A stretch of 42,247 nucleotides of DNA from assembly GCA_002309715.1 (NCBI GenBank), contig DBXW01000002.1:188-42434 (forward strand), read 5' to 3'. Shown here one piece after another: positions 25,550-33,807 of the stretch (position 1 is the stretch's first letter; every line of letters begins with the position of its first letter). The stretch comes from Candidatus Avelusimicrobium cornigerorum. Lineage in GTDB: Bacteria > Elusimicrobiota > Elusimicrobia > Elusimicrobiales > Elusimicrobiaceae. The translations under genes were made by a program, and so were the position numbers. The notes beneath the pieces were generated by a model, which saw only the letters and a list, made by a program, of their open reading frames with translations, did not search any database and was not told the origin of the DNA.

Positions 25550-26410
25550 TTAAATCTTTCTCTCTCCTGATGATATAATGTTTTCCAGCAGTACCGCAAG
25601 GGTTACGGGGCCCACTCCTCCGGGGACAGGGGAGTAGGAAATACCCGCGGCGTCTAATTCCGGCGCGTTGGCATCTCCGCAAAGCGCATTATTATTCCAA
25701 TTGGTGGAAATGTCAATTACGACAGCACCTTTTTTAAGCCACGGCGTTTTGAGTAGTCCCGGTGTTCCGGCAGCGGAACAAATAATGTCGGCGTTTGCTA
25801 CCGCGCGCGGTAAATCGGTATATGAGTGGCAAAGTTTTACCGTCGCATTTTTACACGACAGTAAATGTGCCAGCGGACGGCCCACTGTGGAAGAACGCCC
25901 GATGACAACGGCCTCTTTGCCGGCAAGTTCTATATGATGAAAATCAAGTAGCCGCATAACTGCCATGGCGGTACAGGGTACAAAGCCGGGCAGTTTTTCT
26001 ATTTGTTGCCACGTTTTGCATAAAAATAAGCGGCCGGCGTTGGCGATGGACATACCATCAATGTCTTGACGGGGGTTTAAATAATCGGCAAAGTCGCTGG
26101 CGGCCAAGGGTTCGGGGAGCGGACGCGGAATTAAAACTGCGTCAGTATCTGTATGTTTTGCAAGTTCTTTAACGGCTTGGCAAAAACCATCTGCCGGCGT
26201 GTTTTTATCTAAATCAAAGATATGGGTTTCAATGCCGATTTTTTGCGCCGCGGCTACTTCTTTTTGAAGGTATAGCCGCGCGGCGTAATCATCAGCCGTG
26301 CCCAATGCGGCCAAGCAGATGGGCCGCCCGAGTTTACGTCGCACGTTATCAGCCCGCTGTTGTAGCGGCTCGCGAATTTGTTGTGCCAGCGTTTTGCCTT
26401 CCAATATCAT
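25550..26410 (-). CDS. folD: FolD-family protein (methylene-THF dehydrogenase/cyclohydrolase) with altered active site
   Basis: Bacterial FolD oxidises methylene-THF and hydrolyses methenyl-THF. The 286-residue protein aligns along its length: LEGKTLAQQIREPLQ, VVIGRSSTVGRP (dinucleotide loop) and PVPGGVGPVT are intact, and Tyr47 and Asp118 match E. coli Tyr50 and Asp121. However, in an ungapped alignment the residue equivalent to catalytic Lys54 is Glu51 (a Lys sits one place earlier, Lys50). Gln98 of VQLPLP is replaced by Pro95 (IPRPLP), and PCTPxG is PCTAMA. So the family is sure but full bifunctional activity is not. The ATG is six bases from a -10 hexamer with no ribosome-binding site. 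Confidence 0.85.
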   Translation of the reverse strand: MILEGKTLAQQIREPLQQRADNVRRKLGRPICLAALGTADDYAARLYLQKEVAAAQKIGIETHIFDLDKNTPADGFCQAVKELAKHTDTDAVLIPRPLPEPLAASDFADYLNPRQDIDGMSIANAGRLFLCKTWQQIEKLPGFVPCTAMAVMRLLDFHHIELAGKEAVVIGRSSTVGRPLAHLLSCKNATVKLCHSYTDLPRAVANADIICSAAGTPGLLKTPWLKKGAVVIDISTNWNNNALCGDANAPELDAAGISYSPVPGGVGPVTLAVLLENIISSGERKI

Positions 26411-26425
26411 ATTACTATTTTAGCA
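26411..26425 (-). promoter_or_regulatory. Extended -10 of the folD-like gene, predicted leaderless
   Basis: On the minus strand TGCTAAAAT covers 26425-26417. Six bases follow and then the ATG at 26410. The rest of the gap up to the next gene (26426-26546) shows no other clear signal. Confidence 0.6.
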
Positions 26426-26546
26426 AATAACGGCGGGATATCGGTAAATTGCCCTAAAAGTGCAATAAAGGTTTTTTCTGCGGTGTTTTATTACATAGAG
26501 CGGGAGTAAAAATCAGTAAAAACAGGTGTCCCCGCAAGGAGGTCTT

Positions 26547-27227
26547 ATGAAAAGATTTTTAACACTCTTGTTATTGGGCAGTTTGTTTATGTTAACTGCT
26601 CCGGTTCGTGCCCAAGGCATTGAAAGCGGTACGTCCATGTTTAGTCTTTACGGCAGCTTGGCGTTTGGGTTGGAAAAATCGGGCATAGAATTAGAAGGCA
26701 AAAATTTGTCCTGGGGGAACGCGGGCGGCGAGTTAGGTTTCTCCTATTTATTCTTCCCGACACCTTACTTCGGGTTAGGAGCCGACTTGCGCTATGCCGG
26801 TTTTCAAGGGAGCGAAAAAACAGAGTATTGGGCCGGATATTGGTATTGGCACACGTTGGAAAGCGATTTTGAAACGCATACGTTACAACTGATGGCCGCG
26901 GGCCGTATCAATCTTAATCCGGGCTCTCATGTGCGGTTATATATTCCGTTTGGGGCGGGGGCAGTATTTTCCCGCGGGTTGATGGAATATACGTGGGATG
27001 ATTATTCGTACGATACGGAAACGGCCTCTAACACGTCGCTGGGGTGGTATGCCGGGGTGGGTGTGGAGTTTGATAGTACGGACCGTTTTGCGTGGGGATT
27101 GGAAGCGCGATATAATGCGTTTCGGTATGATGACACCGATTTGGCGCGCGATATCGGCGGGGCAGTGATAAACGATAACCAAAACCGCAGTTACGTGTCC
27201 GTAGCCCTTAAAGTAAGTTTTAAGTAG
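26547..27227 (+). CDS. Outer-membrane beta-barrel protein, function unknown
   Basis: The 226-residue product has a signal peptide (MKRFLTLLLLGSLFMLTAP, cleavage near VRA-QG) and about eight amphipathic strands rich in Gly, Tyr and Trp (for example YFGLGADLRYAGFQG and WYAGVGVEFD), in the style of the small OmpA/OmpW-like outer-membrane barrel families. It ends SVALKVSFK, a terminal barrel strand. The ATG at 26547 has a consensus AAGGAGGT just upstream; a GTG 21 bases earlier would put charged and polar residues before the signal peptide. It stands alone, with a hairpin terminator 15 bases after its stop. Confidence 0.78.
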   Translation: MKRFLTLLLLGSLFMLTAPVRAQGIESGTSMFSLYGSLAFGLEKSGIELEGKNLSWGNAGGELGFSYLFFPTPYFGLGADLRYAGFQGSEKTEYWAGYWYWHTLESDFETHTLQLMAAGRINLNPGSHVRLYIPFGAGAVFSRGLMEYTWDDYSYDTETASNTSLGWYAGVGVEFDSTDRFAWGLEARYNAFRYDDTDLARDIGGAVINDNQNRSYVSVALKVSFK

Positions 27228-27241
27228 AAGTGCTCTTTGTG

Positions 27242-27281
27242 ACAGCGTCACTCCGTTTCCGACGGAGTGATGCTGTTTTTA
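27242..27281 (+). terminator. Intrinsic terminator after the outer-membrane protein gene
   Basis: Arms 27242-27256 and 27262-27276 pair over 15 bases with one G-U wobble, loop of five, followed by TTTT. Confidence 0.9.
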
Positions 27282-27282
27282 G

Positions 27283-27604
27283 AATTGTCGGGAAGCACTC
27301 CGTTGAATTGGAGCACGGGATGATGTATTGTATGGAAACAAAGTCTTTCTTCCCAACAAAAGGACAATTTTGTACAAGGGTAATGGGCTATACCTATAAA
27401 ACGGGAGGCAGTCTCGTCAATTATTTTAACTAGTGGCTATGTCCGGCGATCTTCGCAAAATTACTATTTCCAAAGCCGTATGGCAGAAGTTTGCACCAAA
27501 CGCCCCAAGAGGTTCTAGGCCTTTTGGCGGCCTGCAAGGTCCGGCAAGGGCTATCAAGCAAAGTACAATTTACGGCGCGGGCAAAAAAAGCACGCACCCT
27601 TTTT
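27283..27604 (+). ncRNA. Candidate structured non-coding RNA, no family recognised
   Basis: The stretch between the outer-membrane gene terminator and lepA has no credible gene but many possible helices. AATTGTC-GGGAAG (27283-27295) can pair with CTTCCC (27349-27354) and GACAATT (27363-27369). ACGGGA/TCTCGT hairpin is at 27401-27417. GCGA/TCGC is at 27446-27456. GCC/GGC is at 27475-27484. A two-part stem is at 27491-27537 (TTGCA/TGCAA outside CCAAGAGG/CCTTTTGG). It ends with a hairpin followed by five T (27574-27604). Possible promoters are TTGAAT-17-TATTGT (27303-27331) or TATAAA near 27395. I could not match RNase P, tmRNA, SRP RNA or a known riboswitch. 6S-like RNA is possible but not shown. 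Confidence 0.35.
27574..27604 (+). terminator. Plus-strand terminator in the gene-free stretch before lepA
   Basis: GGCGCGGGC (27574-27582) pairs with GCACGCACC (27590-27598) over nine positions with one mismatch and one wobble. The loop is seven A and the downstream tract is C-TTTTT. It faces away from any annotated plus-strand gene, so some unannotated plus-strand transcript probably ends here. Confidence 0.55.
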
Positions 27605-27660
27605 GGCAAAAGAGCGCGTATAAGAGATTGGGGGCGGTTGAGGCCGCCGTGCCTGTCCGG

Positions 27661-29490
27661 CTAGGACTCGTCAATTTTGAGCATCGCCACAAACGCTTCT
27701 TGCGGGATATTTAAACTGCCGATAGATTTCATCCGTTTTTTACCTTCTTTTTGTTTCTCTAACAGTTTGCGTTTGCGGGTGATATCGCCGCCGTAACATT
27801 TCGCGATAACGTCTTTTCTAAAAGCAGGTATTGTTTCGCGCGCAATTACTTTTCCGTTGACAGCGGCCTGTACGGCTACTTCAAATTGTTGCCGCCCGAT
27901 CAGTTCTTTTAACTTGGCGCACAAGGCGCGGCCCATGGTTTGCGCTTTGTCTTTATGCACCACCACAGATAGCGCATCCACCGGCGAGCCGTGTAATAAA
28001 ATTTCCATTAAAACTACGTCGGAACTTCTAAACCCGGCTACTTCGTAATCAAAAGACGCATACCCTTTGGAAACCGATTTTAATTTGTTGTAAAAATCAA
28101 TGACCATTTCGCCCATCGGCATTTCATATTTAATAATCACGCGTTGGTTAGACAAGTGGTCCATGTTCATAAATACGCCGCGTTTTTCTTTCAGTAGCGT
28201 CATCACGCCGTCCATAAATTCCACGGGCGTTACAATTGTAATGTGAATCACGGGCTCTTTGATATCAATAATATCGCCGTGCGGCGGGAAGTTGGCCGGA
28301 TTATCAATAATTTTATAACCGGGATCATCCGGCGCGTCGGGCAGAGCGGCCAGTTCTTGCGGATGTGATTTTCGTGACGTAAATTTAACGTGATACACCA
28401 CGTTGGGGCTTGTGGCGATTAAAGATAAATTAAATTCGCGCTCTAACCGCTCTTTCACAATTTCAATGTGCAAAATGCCCATAAACCCTAAACGAAAACC
28501 AAAGCCCAGCGCTTTAGACGTTTCACTTTGATAGTGGAACGAAGAATCGGACAAGTTTAGTTTTTCAAGTGCTTTTCTAAGGAGCGGAAAATCGGTTGTT
28601 TCTACCGGGAAAATAGACGCAAACACGACGGGTTTGGCGTCTGCGTATCCGGGCAACGCTTCAGCCGCGGGGCGTTCGGCTAACGTGACGGTATCACCCA
28701 CTTTTACTTGGTGGATATCTTTAATGCCCGCGACCAAATACCCTACTTCTCCGGCAGACAGTTGGTCGCATTTATGGAGTTGTTTAGGCGTCATAAAACC
28801 GATTTCTTCGGTTTTGTACGTCGCACCGGAAGACATAAATTGGATCGTTTGCCCCGGCTTAATACTGCCGTCTACCAAGCGGATATACATGACTACGCCG
28901 CGGAACGGATCGTAATAAGAGTCAAAAATAAGTGCGCGCAACGGAGCGTCGGCCTTGCCTTGCGGGGCGGGGATATCCTGGATAATACGGTCTAATAAAT
29001 GCTCAATGCCCATGCCGGTTTTGGCACTGACGCGTTCGGCTTCAATGGGTTCGCGCAAAATATCCCACAGTTGTTCTTCGGAAGCGTCTGCATCCGATTG
29101 CGATAAATCCACTTTGTTCATCACGGGGATAATTTTAAGCCCCAAACTTTGCGCCAAATGCGCGTGGGCCACCGTCTGCGCTTCCACGCCTTGTGACGCG
29201 TCAACCAAAAGGAGTACGCCTTCGCACGCGCGCAAAGAACGCGCGACTTCGTAGGAAAAATCTACATGGCCGGGCGTGTCAATTAAGTTTAAAATGTAAT
29301 CTTTGTACGCAATACGCACGGCCTTGGCTTTAATGGTGATGCCGCGTTCGCGCTCCAAGTCCATCCCGTCTAACAGTTGGGCCTGCATTTTGCGCTTGGG
29401 CACCGTGCCGGTATCTTCTAAAATTCTGTCGGACAAAGTCGTTTTGCCGTGGTCAATATGTGCTACGATAGAAAAATTACGGATTTTCAT
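27661..29490 (-). CDS. lepA: Elongation factor 4 (LepA)
   Basis: Translational GTPase that back-translocates or remodels stalled ribosomes and helps 30S assembly. From the ATG at 29490 the protein is 609 residues, close to the usual 600. G1 is AHIDHGKTT (residues 10-18), followed by RGITIKAKAV (G2), DTPGHVDF (G3) and NKVD (G4). The LepA-specific C-terminal domain includes KCYGGDITRKRKLLEKQKEGKKRMK. An upstream in-frame TTG is not used in this call because MKIRNFSIVAHIDHGK is the standard beginning. It overlaps the end of ptsI by 14 bases and is last in the ten-gene operon. Confidence 0.97.
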   Translation of the reverse strand: MKIRNFSIVAHIDHGKTTLSDRILEDTGTVPKRKMQAQLLDGMDLERERGITIKAKAVRIAYKDYILNLIDTPGHVDFSYEVARSLRACEGVLLLVDASQGVEAQTVAHAHLAQSLGLKIIPVMNKVDLSQSDADASEEQLWDILREPIEAERVSAKTGMGIEHLLDRIIQDIPAPQGKADAPLRALIFDSYYDPFRGVVMYIRLVDGSIKPGQTIQFMSSGATYKTEEIGFMTPKQLHKCDQLSAGEVGYLVAGIKDIHQVKVGDTVTLAERPAAEALPGYADAKPVVFASIFPVETTDFPLLRKALEKLNLSDSSFHYQSETSKALGFGFRLGFMGILHIEIVKERLEREFNLSLIATSPNVVYHVKFTSRKSHPQELAALPDAPDDPGYKIIDNPANFPPHGDIIDIKEPVIHITIVTPVEFMDGVMTLLKEKRGVFMNMDHLSNQRVIIKYEMPMGEMVIDFYNKLKSVSKGYASFDYEVAGFRSSDVVLMEILLHGSPVDALSVVVHKDKAQTMGRALCAKLKELIGRQQFEVAVQAAVNGKVIARETIPAFRKDVIAKCYGGDITRKRKLLEKQKEGKKRMKSIGSLNIPQEAFVAMLKIDES

Positions 29491-31219
29491 GTTTGTCGTT
29501 CTGCTCAATTAAATTTCGTATTTCCTCGGAACTGCCCATTAAAAGTGCTGCTTGGGCCAGGTTTGAGCAATGCTCAAAATTGGAATTACGGATATTGTTT
29601 TTTACACGTAAAAACATACGCGGAGTCACGGAAAGTGCATCTACTTCTAGCCCTAGCAGTAGCGGTAGCATCTTGGCATCAGAGGCAATTTCTCCGCAAA
29701 TGCTTACGGCCTTTCCCCGCTTGTGCGCTGTTTGAATAATAGTATTTAGGGCGCGCGCTACCGCCGGGTGACAAGGATCATACAAATGGGCCACTTCTTG
29801 ATTAACCCGGTCCACGGCCACTAAATACTGTATTAAATCGTTCGTGCCGATAGAAATAAAATCTAATTCACCAATCATACCGTCTAACGCAATGGCCGCG
29901 GCGGGAACTTCAATCATAGCACCCAGGGCAATTTTGTTTGTAGGGTGTTTGCCTTGTTTGGCAAATTCTTCTAATACGCCGTTAAAGGCGCGGCGCACGT
30001 GGCGGATTTCTTCCACGGAAGAAACCATCGGAATCATAATGCGCACTTGCGCAGGTACTTCGCACGCCATACGCACCAACGCGCGCAGTTGGGTGTGGAG
30101 CAGTTCCGGGTTTTTTAAAAATAAACGTATCCCGCGGCAGCCCATAAAAGGGTTTTCTTCTTGATTAAATTCGTCTAGCGGGAAATCGGGCCTTTTATCG
30201 GCCCCCAAATCGGCCAAGCGGATAGTTACCGGGCGCATATCAAAACGTTTGGCTACGGCCAAATAGACGCTATATTGTTCATCTTCAGAAGGGGGGATGG
30301 GTGTCCCCATAAAAATAAATTCCGTGCGCAGAAGGCCAAGTCCGTCGGTAATAAGACGTTTGTTGTCTTTGTTATCGGTGCGCGGATCGTAATTAACAAA
30401 TAGTTTAAAAGCCTGCCCGTCTTGCGTTACGATAGGTAAATGATTGATGGTTTTTAACAGGGATTCTGTCTTTTTAATATCGCGCTGAATTTTGCGGTAA
30501 TTAGACAGCGTGTAGCGGTCCGGGTTGATGACTAACAGACCGTTTTCGCCATCTATGATAAGGGTGTCTCCCGCGTGAACTTCTTTAGAAGCGGTAGATA
30601 AACCTACCACAGCCGGGATATTTAAACTTTGTGCAAGCAGCGCGGTGTGGCTGGTTTTGCCGCCGACGTCTGTGCAAAATCCTAAAATTTGGTTTTCTTG
30701 TAAGTTAATCGTGTCTGACGGATATAAATTGTGTGCTACTAATAGCGAGGGATTTTTGACCGATGCCAAAAAATTATCTTTACCGGATGATAAATTATTG
30801 GCCAAGCGTTTTCCCACGTCTAATAAATCGTTGCGACGTTCCTTGAAAAAAGGATCTTCTATTTTTTGGAATTCTGCGGATAACTCTTGCAAGGTAAACA
30901 AAATAGCGGCTTGGGCACTAAGTTGTTCTTTCTCAATTTTATGCAAAATGGCTTTGTGGAAAGCCGGATCTTGCAAAATGAGTTTATGGGTGGACATTAA
31001 ATTGGCATATTCGCTGCCCAACGTGTCCAATACTTTTTGCTCGCACGCGTCTAATTCAGCCAGCGTTTTTTGCACAGCCTGGTGAATCTTTTGGGTTTCG
31101 GAAGTGATTTCATTTTTTTGAATATACTGCCTGGAAAGCGCAACGTTTTCTCCCGGTAATAAAACTGCCGGACCGATGGCTACGCCGGGGCTGGCCGCAA
31201 TTCCTTTTAAAACGAGCAT
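29477..31219 (-). CDS. ptsI: PTS enzyme I (phosphoenolpyruvate-protein phosphotransferase)
   Basis: Takes phosphate from PEP and passes it to HPr, the first step of sugar-coupled uptake. Full length, 580 residues. The phosphorylated His191 is in GGKTSHTALLAQ. The PEP-binding barrel carries GTPIPPSEDEQ-like sequence, FISIGTNDLIQY and the catalytic-Cys motif CGEIASD. The ATG directly follows the stop codon of HPr without a gap. All PTS proteins needed for a complete relay (EI, HPr, IIA, IIB, IIC, IID) are in this operon. Confidence 0.97.
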   Translation of the reverse strand: MLVLKGIAASPGVAIGPAVLLPGENVALSRQYIQKNEITSETQKIHQAVQKTLAELDACEQKVLDTLGSEYANLMSTHKLILQDPAFHKAILHKIEKEQLSAQAAILFTLQELSAEFQKIEDPFFKERRNDLLDVGKRLANNLSSGKDNFLASVKNPSLLVAHNLYPSDTINLQENQILGFCTDVGGKTSHTALLAQSLNIPAVVGLSTASKEVHAGDTLIIDGENGLLVINPDRYTLSNYRKIQRDIKKTESLLKTINHLPIVTQDGQAFKLFVNYDPRTDNKDNKRLITDGLGLLRTEFIFMGTPIPPSEDEQYSVYLAVAKRFDMRPVTIRLADLGADKRPDFPLDEFNQEENPFMGCRGIRLFLKNPELLHTQLRALVRMACEVPAQVRIMIPMVSSVEEIRHVRRAFNGVLEEFAKQGKHPTNKIALGAMIEVPAAAIALDGMIGELDFISIGTNDLIQYLVAVDRVNQEVAHLYDPCHPAVARALNTIIQTAHKRGKAVSICGEIASDAKMLPLLLGLEVDALSVTPRMFLRVKNNIRNSNFEHCSNLAQAALLMGSSEEIRNLIEQNDKHENP

Positions 31220-31489
31220 TTAAAATTCCTCATTAAATTTGTTCTCAAAAAGTTGTTTGATAGCATCGGCTGCTTGTTGTTCGTCGGCACCTTGTACCGT
31301 AAGATGTAAAGTGGAGCCGTGTTCGGCTGCCAGCATTAGAATTCCCATAATGCTTTTGGCGTCTATGCTGACTTGATCTTTAGACAGGTGAATATCGCTG
31401 GTAAAACCGCCGGCCGTTTGGGCGATCAAGGCAGCCGGGCGTGCATGTAAGCCCAGTTGATTGATTATTTTTAGGTCGAGTTCTATCAT
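31220..31489 (-). CDS. ptsH: Phosphocarrier protein HPr
   Basis: Relays phosphate from enzyme I to IIA. From the ATG at 31489 (AGGAGCG upstream) the protein is 89 residues, the normal size. The active His15 lies in GLHARPAA. The regulatory Ser46 lies in DAKSIMGI, so it should be a substrate of the HprK encoded five genes upstream. The longer in-frame version begins inside the IID gene and lacks a ribosome-binding site. Confidence 0.96.
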   Translation of the reverse strand: MIELDLKIINQLGLHARPAALIAQTAGGFTSDIHLSKDQVSIDAKSIMGILMLAAEHGSTLHLTVQGADEQQAADAIKQLFENKFNEEF

Positions 31490-31500
31490 AGCGCTCCTGT

Positions 31501-32325
31501 TTACAAATAGCAAAATATGTTAAAAAGAATGACGGAAACTAAATACAAATATATGTTGGGAATGCGCAAACGGTGCGTCAAAAAACTGATACACACAAAG
31601 AATAAAACAAGTACGGCTCGTGTGATAAAATGGACATCTAACATTTGTTGAAAATCTCGCAAATAATAATAGATCCCTATCAAGATAAGCCCAACCGTCA
31701 ATGTTAAGCCGATTTTTTTAGCATTGTAAATGGTGCGATTCCAATCAAATTTCGTTAGCCCGAAACACGCACTGGCGGGCGTTTCATAACTAATTTTAAG
31801 GCCTTCCCATTTCACAAAAAACGCAATGGTGTTAAACGCTAAAAAGGCTGCGCCTCCTCCGGCAAATGCATAAATTAAGGGGACCACTTCTTCCGTTTGC
31901 AGTTCAAAGACGTGCACCCCCAGCAATAGCCAAATAAACAACCCCAGCAGTAACGTCAGCGGTTTTAAGGTTCCCCAAAACAAACGATCTCCGATAGAAG
32001 CCGTAGTAATAGAGAGTCCTTGTTTGATAGAATTCCACTCTAATGTTTCTTCGTTAAATTCGGTTAAGTTTTTGGCCTTCGCGATATATTCTTCTTGTTT
32101 GGCCAATGCCCCAAAACAAAACGAAGCAATTACCGGCTGTGTGTTGAAAGTGCTTAAATAACGAATAACAACCGACGGGATAGCGTCTTGATCGTTGCGG
32201 TACAATTTTTTTACAAACGGCCACATAATAAAAAACAGTCCCAAGTTTTGGTACTTTTGATAATTCCACCCGGCTTGTAAGAAAAACGAGCGAATAAAAA
32301 ATTTAAGTTGTTCTGTAAATTTCAT
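31501..32325 (-). CDS. PTS mannose-family IID component
   Basis: Membrane subunit of a mannose/fructose/sorbose-type permease, acting with IIC. The 274-residue protein starts with the amphipathic FFIRSFFLQAGWNYQKYQNL, followed by GLFFIMWP, matching IID proteins. SITTASIGDRLFWGTLKPL and a C-terminal helix group complete it. Sugar specificity cannot be read. It lies between IIC (two-base gap) and HPr (11-base gap). Confidence 0.9.
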   Translation of the reverse strand: MKFTEQLKFFIRSFFLQAGWNYQKYQNLGLFFIMWPFVKKLYRNDQDAIPSVVIRYLSTFNTQPVIASFCFGALAKQEEYIAKAKNLTEFNEETLEWNSIKQGLSITTASIGDRLFWGTLKPLTLLLGLFIWLLLGVHVFELQTEEVVPLIYAFAGGGAAFLAFNTIAFFVKWEGLKISYETPASACFGLTKFDWNRTIYNAKKIGLTLTVGLILIGIYYYLRDFQQMLDVHFITRAVLVLFFVCISFLTHRLRIPNIYLYLVSVILFNIFCYL

Positions 32326-32327
32326 AG

Positions 32328-32933
32328 TTATCTCGTTTTTAGTCTAAATTCCGGAATGAGCGATGCCAGCCCAATCCACGGTACTGCCATAAAAGAAAAT
32401 TGACACGCATAAAAAGCCTTTTGCGGGATAAGGGGTTGTAGCCACAGCATAAAGGCTCCGCTGATGCCCACAAATAAAGAAATAATAATGAAGTTCACTA
32501 AAAAACAAGCGCCGAGTTCAAAAAACAACACTCGGGAAATAGAGTCGGGGTTTTGTTGGATGCGGTTTTCCCAAAAAGTTAATAGGCGTACGCGTTGTTT
32601 GCGCACATGACGTTCGGCTTGCACAAAAAAGAGCGCGCCCAGCACCGCTACAATAAACGCGTAACAAAGTTGTATGCCCAGTGCGTGCAAGGCTATAGCA
32701 ATAGCACAGCACACAACCGCACTCGGCGGTAAAATGGCGCCCAACGGGTTAACATCGGCAAAAAGCAGTTCGGTAAACAACCCGATTTGTACACCGGCTG
32801 CATAGTCTCCGGTCAGTAACGAGAAAATCGGCCCGGCGATAATACCGCGTGAAAGGGTTAACTGGAATGCGTAAGTGGTGTCTAATTCCAACAGGGCTGC
32901 CAATATACACAAGAGCAACAGTTCAAGGCTCAT
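32328..32933 (-). CDS. PTS mannose-family IIC component
   Basis: Sugar-translocating membrane subunit. The 201-residue protein is shorter than typical mannose IIC (about 260) but has the family core: LLELDTTYAFQLTLSRGIIAGPIFSLL, including the TGDYAAGVQIGLFTELLF and ADVNPLGAILPPSAV stretches, and further helices at the C-terminus. The ATG at 32933 lies after GAGGTG and overlaps the IIB stop by 11 bases. The short length seems to reflect loss of some C-terminal sequence in this lineage rather than a frameshift, as the frame stays open and ends cleanly just before IID. Confidence 0.85.
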   Translation of the reverse strand: MSLELLLLCILAALLELDTTYAFQLTLSRGIIAGPIFSLLTGDYAAGVQIGLFTELLFADVNPLGAILPPSAVVCCAIAIALHALGIQLCYAFIVAVLGALFFVQAERHVRKQRVRLLTFWENRIQQNPDSISRVLFFELGACFLVNFIIISLFVGISGAFMLWLQPLIPQKAFYACQFSFMAVPWIGLASLIPEFRLKTR

Positions 32934-33396
32934 CAAACACCTCGCTTATAGACAAAGAAGGCCCATTGGGAACAGCGCGCGTTTCTATTTCAATGCCCAA
33001 GTCTCGCGCGAGTTTCAGCAGTTTTTTATCTTGTGCGTCTAAAAAAACGTGGTCGGCAAATTTTTGCGCGTTGTCTTTAAAATGCAGCCCGCCGATATTT
33101 ATACTGCGCACAGACACCCCGTTAGTAATAACTTCGGACAATTCTTCCAAGGAACTCATAAGCAGGAACAAACGCTTGGAAGACGTGGCCGCGTAAGACG
33201 CAATTTTTTCTACTTCCATAAAAGATAAATCATACTCATAGGGCAAACTTAAACGCAAGAGCCCTTGGTTAAAGGTGCCTTTGTTTTTTTTCGTGCAGGG
33301 GATAACCACCTCGTCTACATTTAACTGCGGTAGCCAGGCTTGCACCACTTGACCATGAATCAATCGGTCATCTACACGTACAAAAACAATCGGCAT
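32923..33396 (-). CDS. PTS mannose-family IIB component
   Basis: Cytoplasmic domain that accepts phosphate from IIA and gives it to the sugar. The 157-residue protein has the phosphorylation motif VDDRLIHGQV with His14, and the family stretch SINIGGLHF. It is a free-standing protein rather than fused to IIA, as in some Firmicutes. Gap of eight bases after the IIA gene; 11-base overlap with IIC. Confidence 0.93.
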   Translation of the reverse strand: MPIVFVRVDDRLIHGQVVQAWLPQLNVDEVVIPCTKKNKGTFNQGLLRLSLPYEYDLSFMEVEKIASYAATSSKRLFLLMSSLEELSEVITNGVSVRSINIGGLHFKDNAQKFADHVFLDAQDKKLLKLARDLGIEIETRAVPNGPSLSISEVFDEP

Positions 33397-33404
33397 TTTA
33401 TTTC

Positions 33405-33803
33405 CTAAATCATCAGTTCGGTTGCATTGATAACGGCACGTTTGCCGTCCGCTTCAATTTTTACCGCTAATTCTTTAGCCGTTAATTTTTTGCGGCTGTT
33501 GATAGCGGTTAATAACATACTTAAATTTAGCCCCGTAATAACGTGGCAGTTGGGCATCATTTTGCTGGCGGTCAGCGAAATGTTGGTAGCACTTCCGCCG
33601 AAAATATCTGTTAAAATAACGGCCCCGTCGGCACATTCCTTTAACGCCTTTTGCAGTTTTTCGGCTTCTTGTTGTACGGATGCCGTTGTAGTGACGGCAA
33701 AAGTGGCAAAACCGTCATCAGCCGGCTTGCCGATAATTTGGGCTGCGGTATCCAACATTTCTTTGGCTAAATTGCCGTGAGTAACTAAAATAATCTTAAC
33801 CAT
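33405..33803 (-). CDS. PTS mannose-family IIA component
   Basis: Accepts phosphate from HPr on His9 (LVTHGNLA). The 132-residue protein shows the typical VILTDIFGGSATNIS active-site segment and MLLTAINSR near the C-terminus. It lies four bases downstream of rapZ. In alphaproteobacteria a lone IIA of this type acts only in regulation, whereas here the complete permease follows, so a transport role is likely. Confidence 0.95.
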   Translation of the reverse strand: MVKIILVTHGNLAKEMLDTAAQIIGKPADDGFATFAVTTTASVQQEAEKLQKALKECADGAVILTDIFGGSATNISLTASKMMPNCHVITGLNLSMLLTAINSRKKLTAKELAVKIEADGKRAVINATELMI

Positions 33804-33807
33804 ATTA

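Noticed and set aside
27230..27433. Possible 67-residue reading frame after the outer-membrane gene
   Set aside because: Runs through the terminator hairpin, begins with a non-ATG codon without a ribosome-binding site, and the product has no recognisable composition; the stretch is better explained as non-coding.
27538..27562. SRP RNA-like or RNase P-like segment (GGTCCGGCAAGGGC)
   Set aside because: Lacks the GGAA tetraloop and the flanking symmetric loop of SRP RNA, and the GAGGAAAGTCC block of RNase P RNA is absent.
27433..27714. Possible 93-residue reading frame before lepA
   Set aside because: No ribosome-binding site, overlaps the 3' end of lepA on the opposite strand, and passes through the candidate terminator at 27574-27604.
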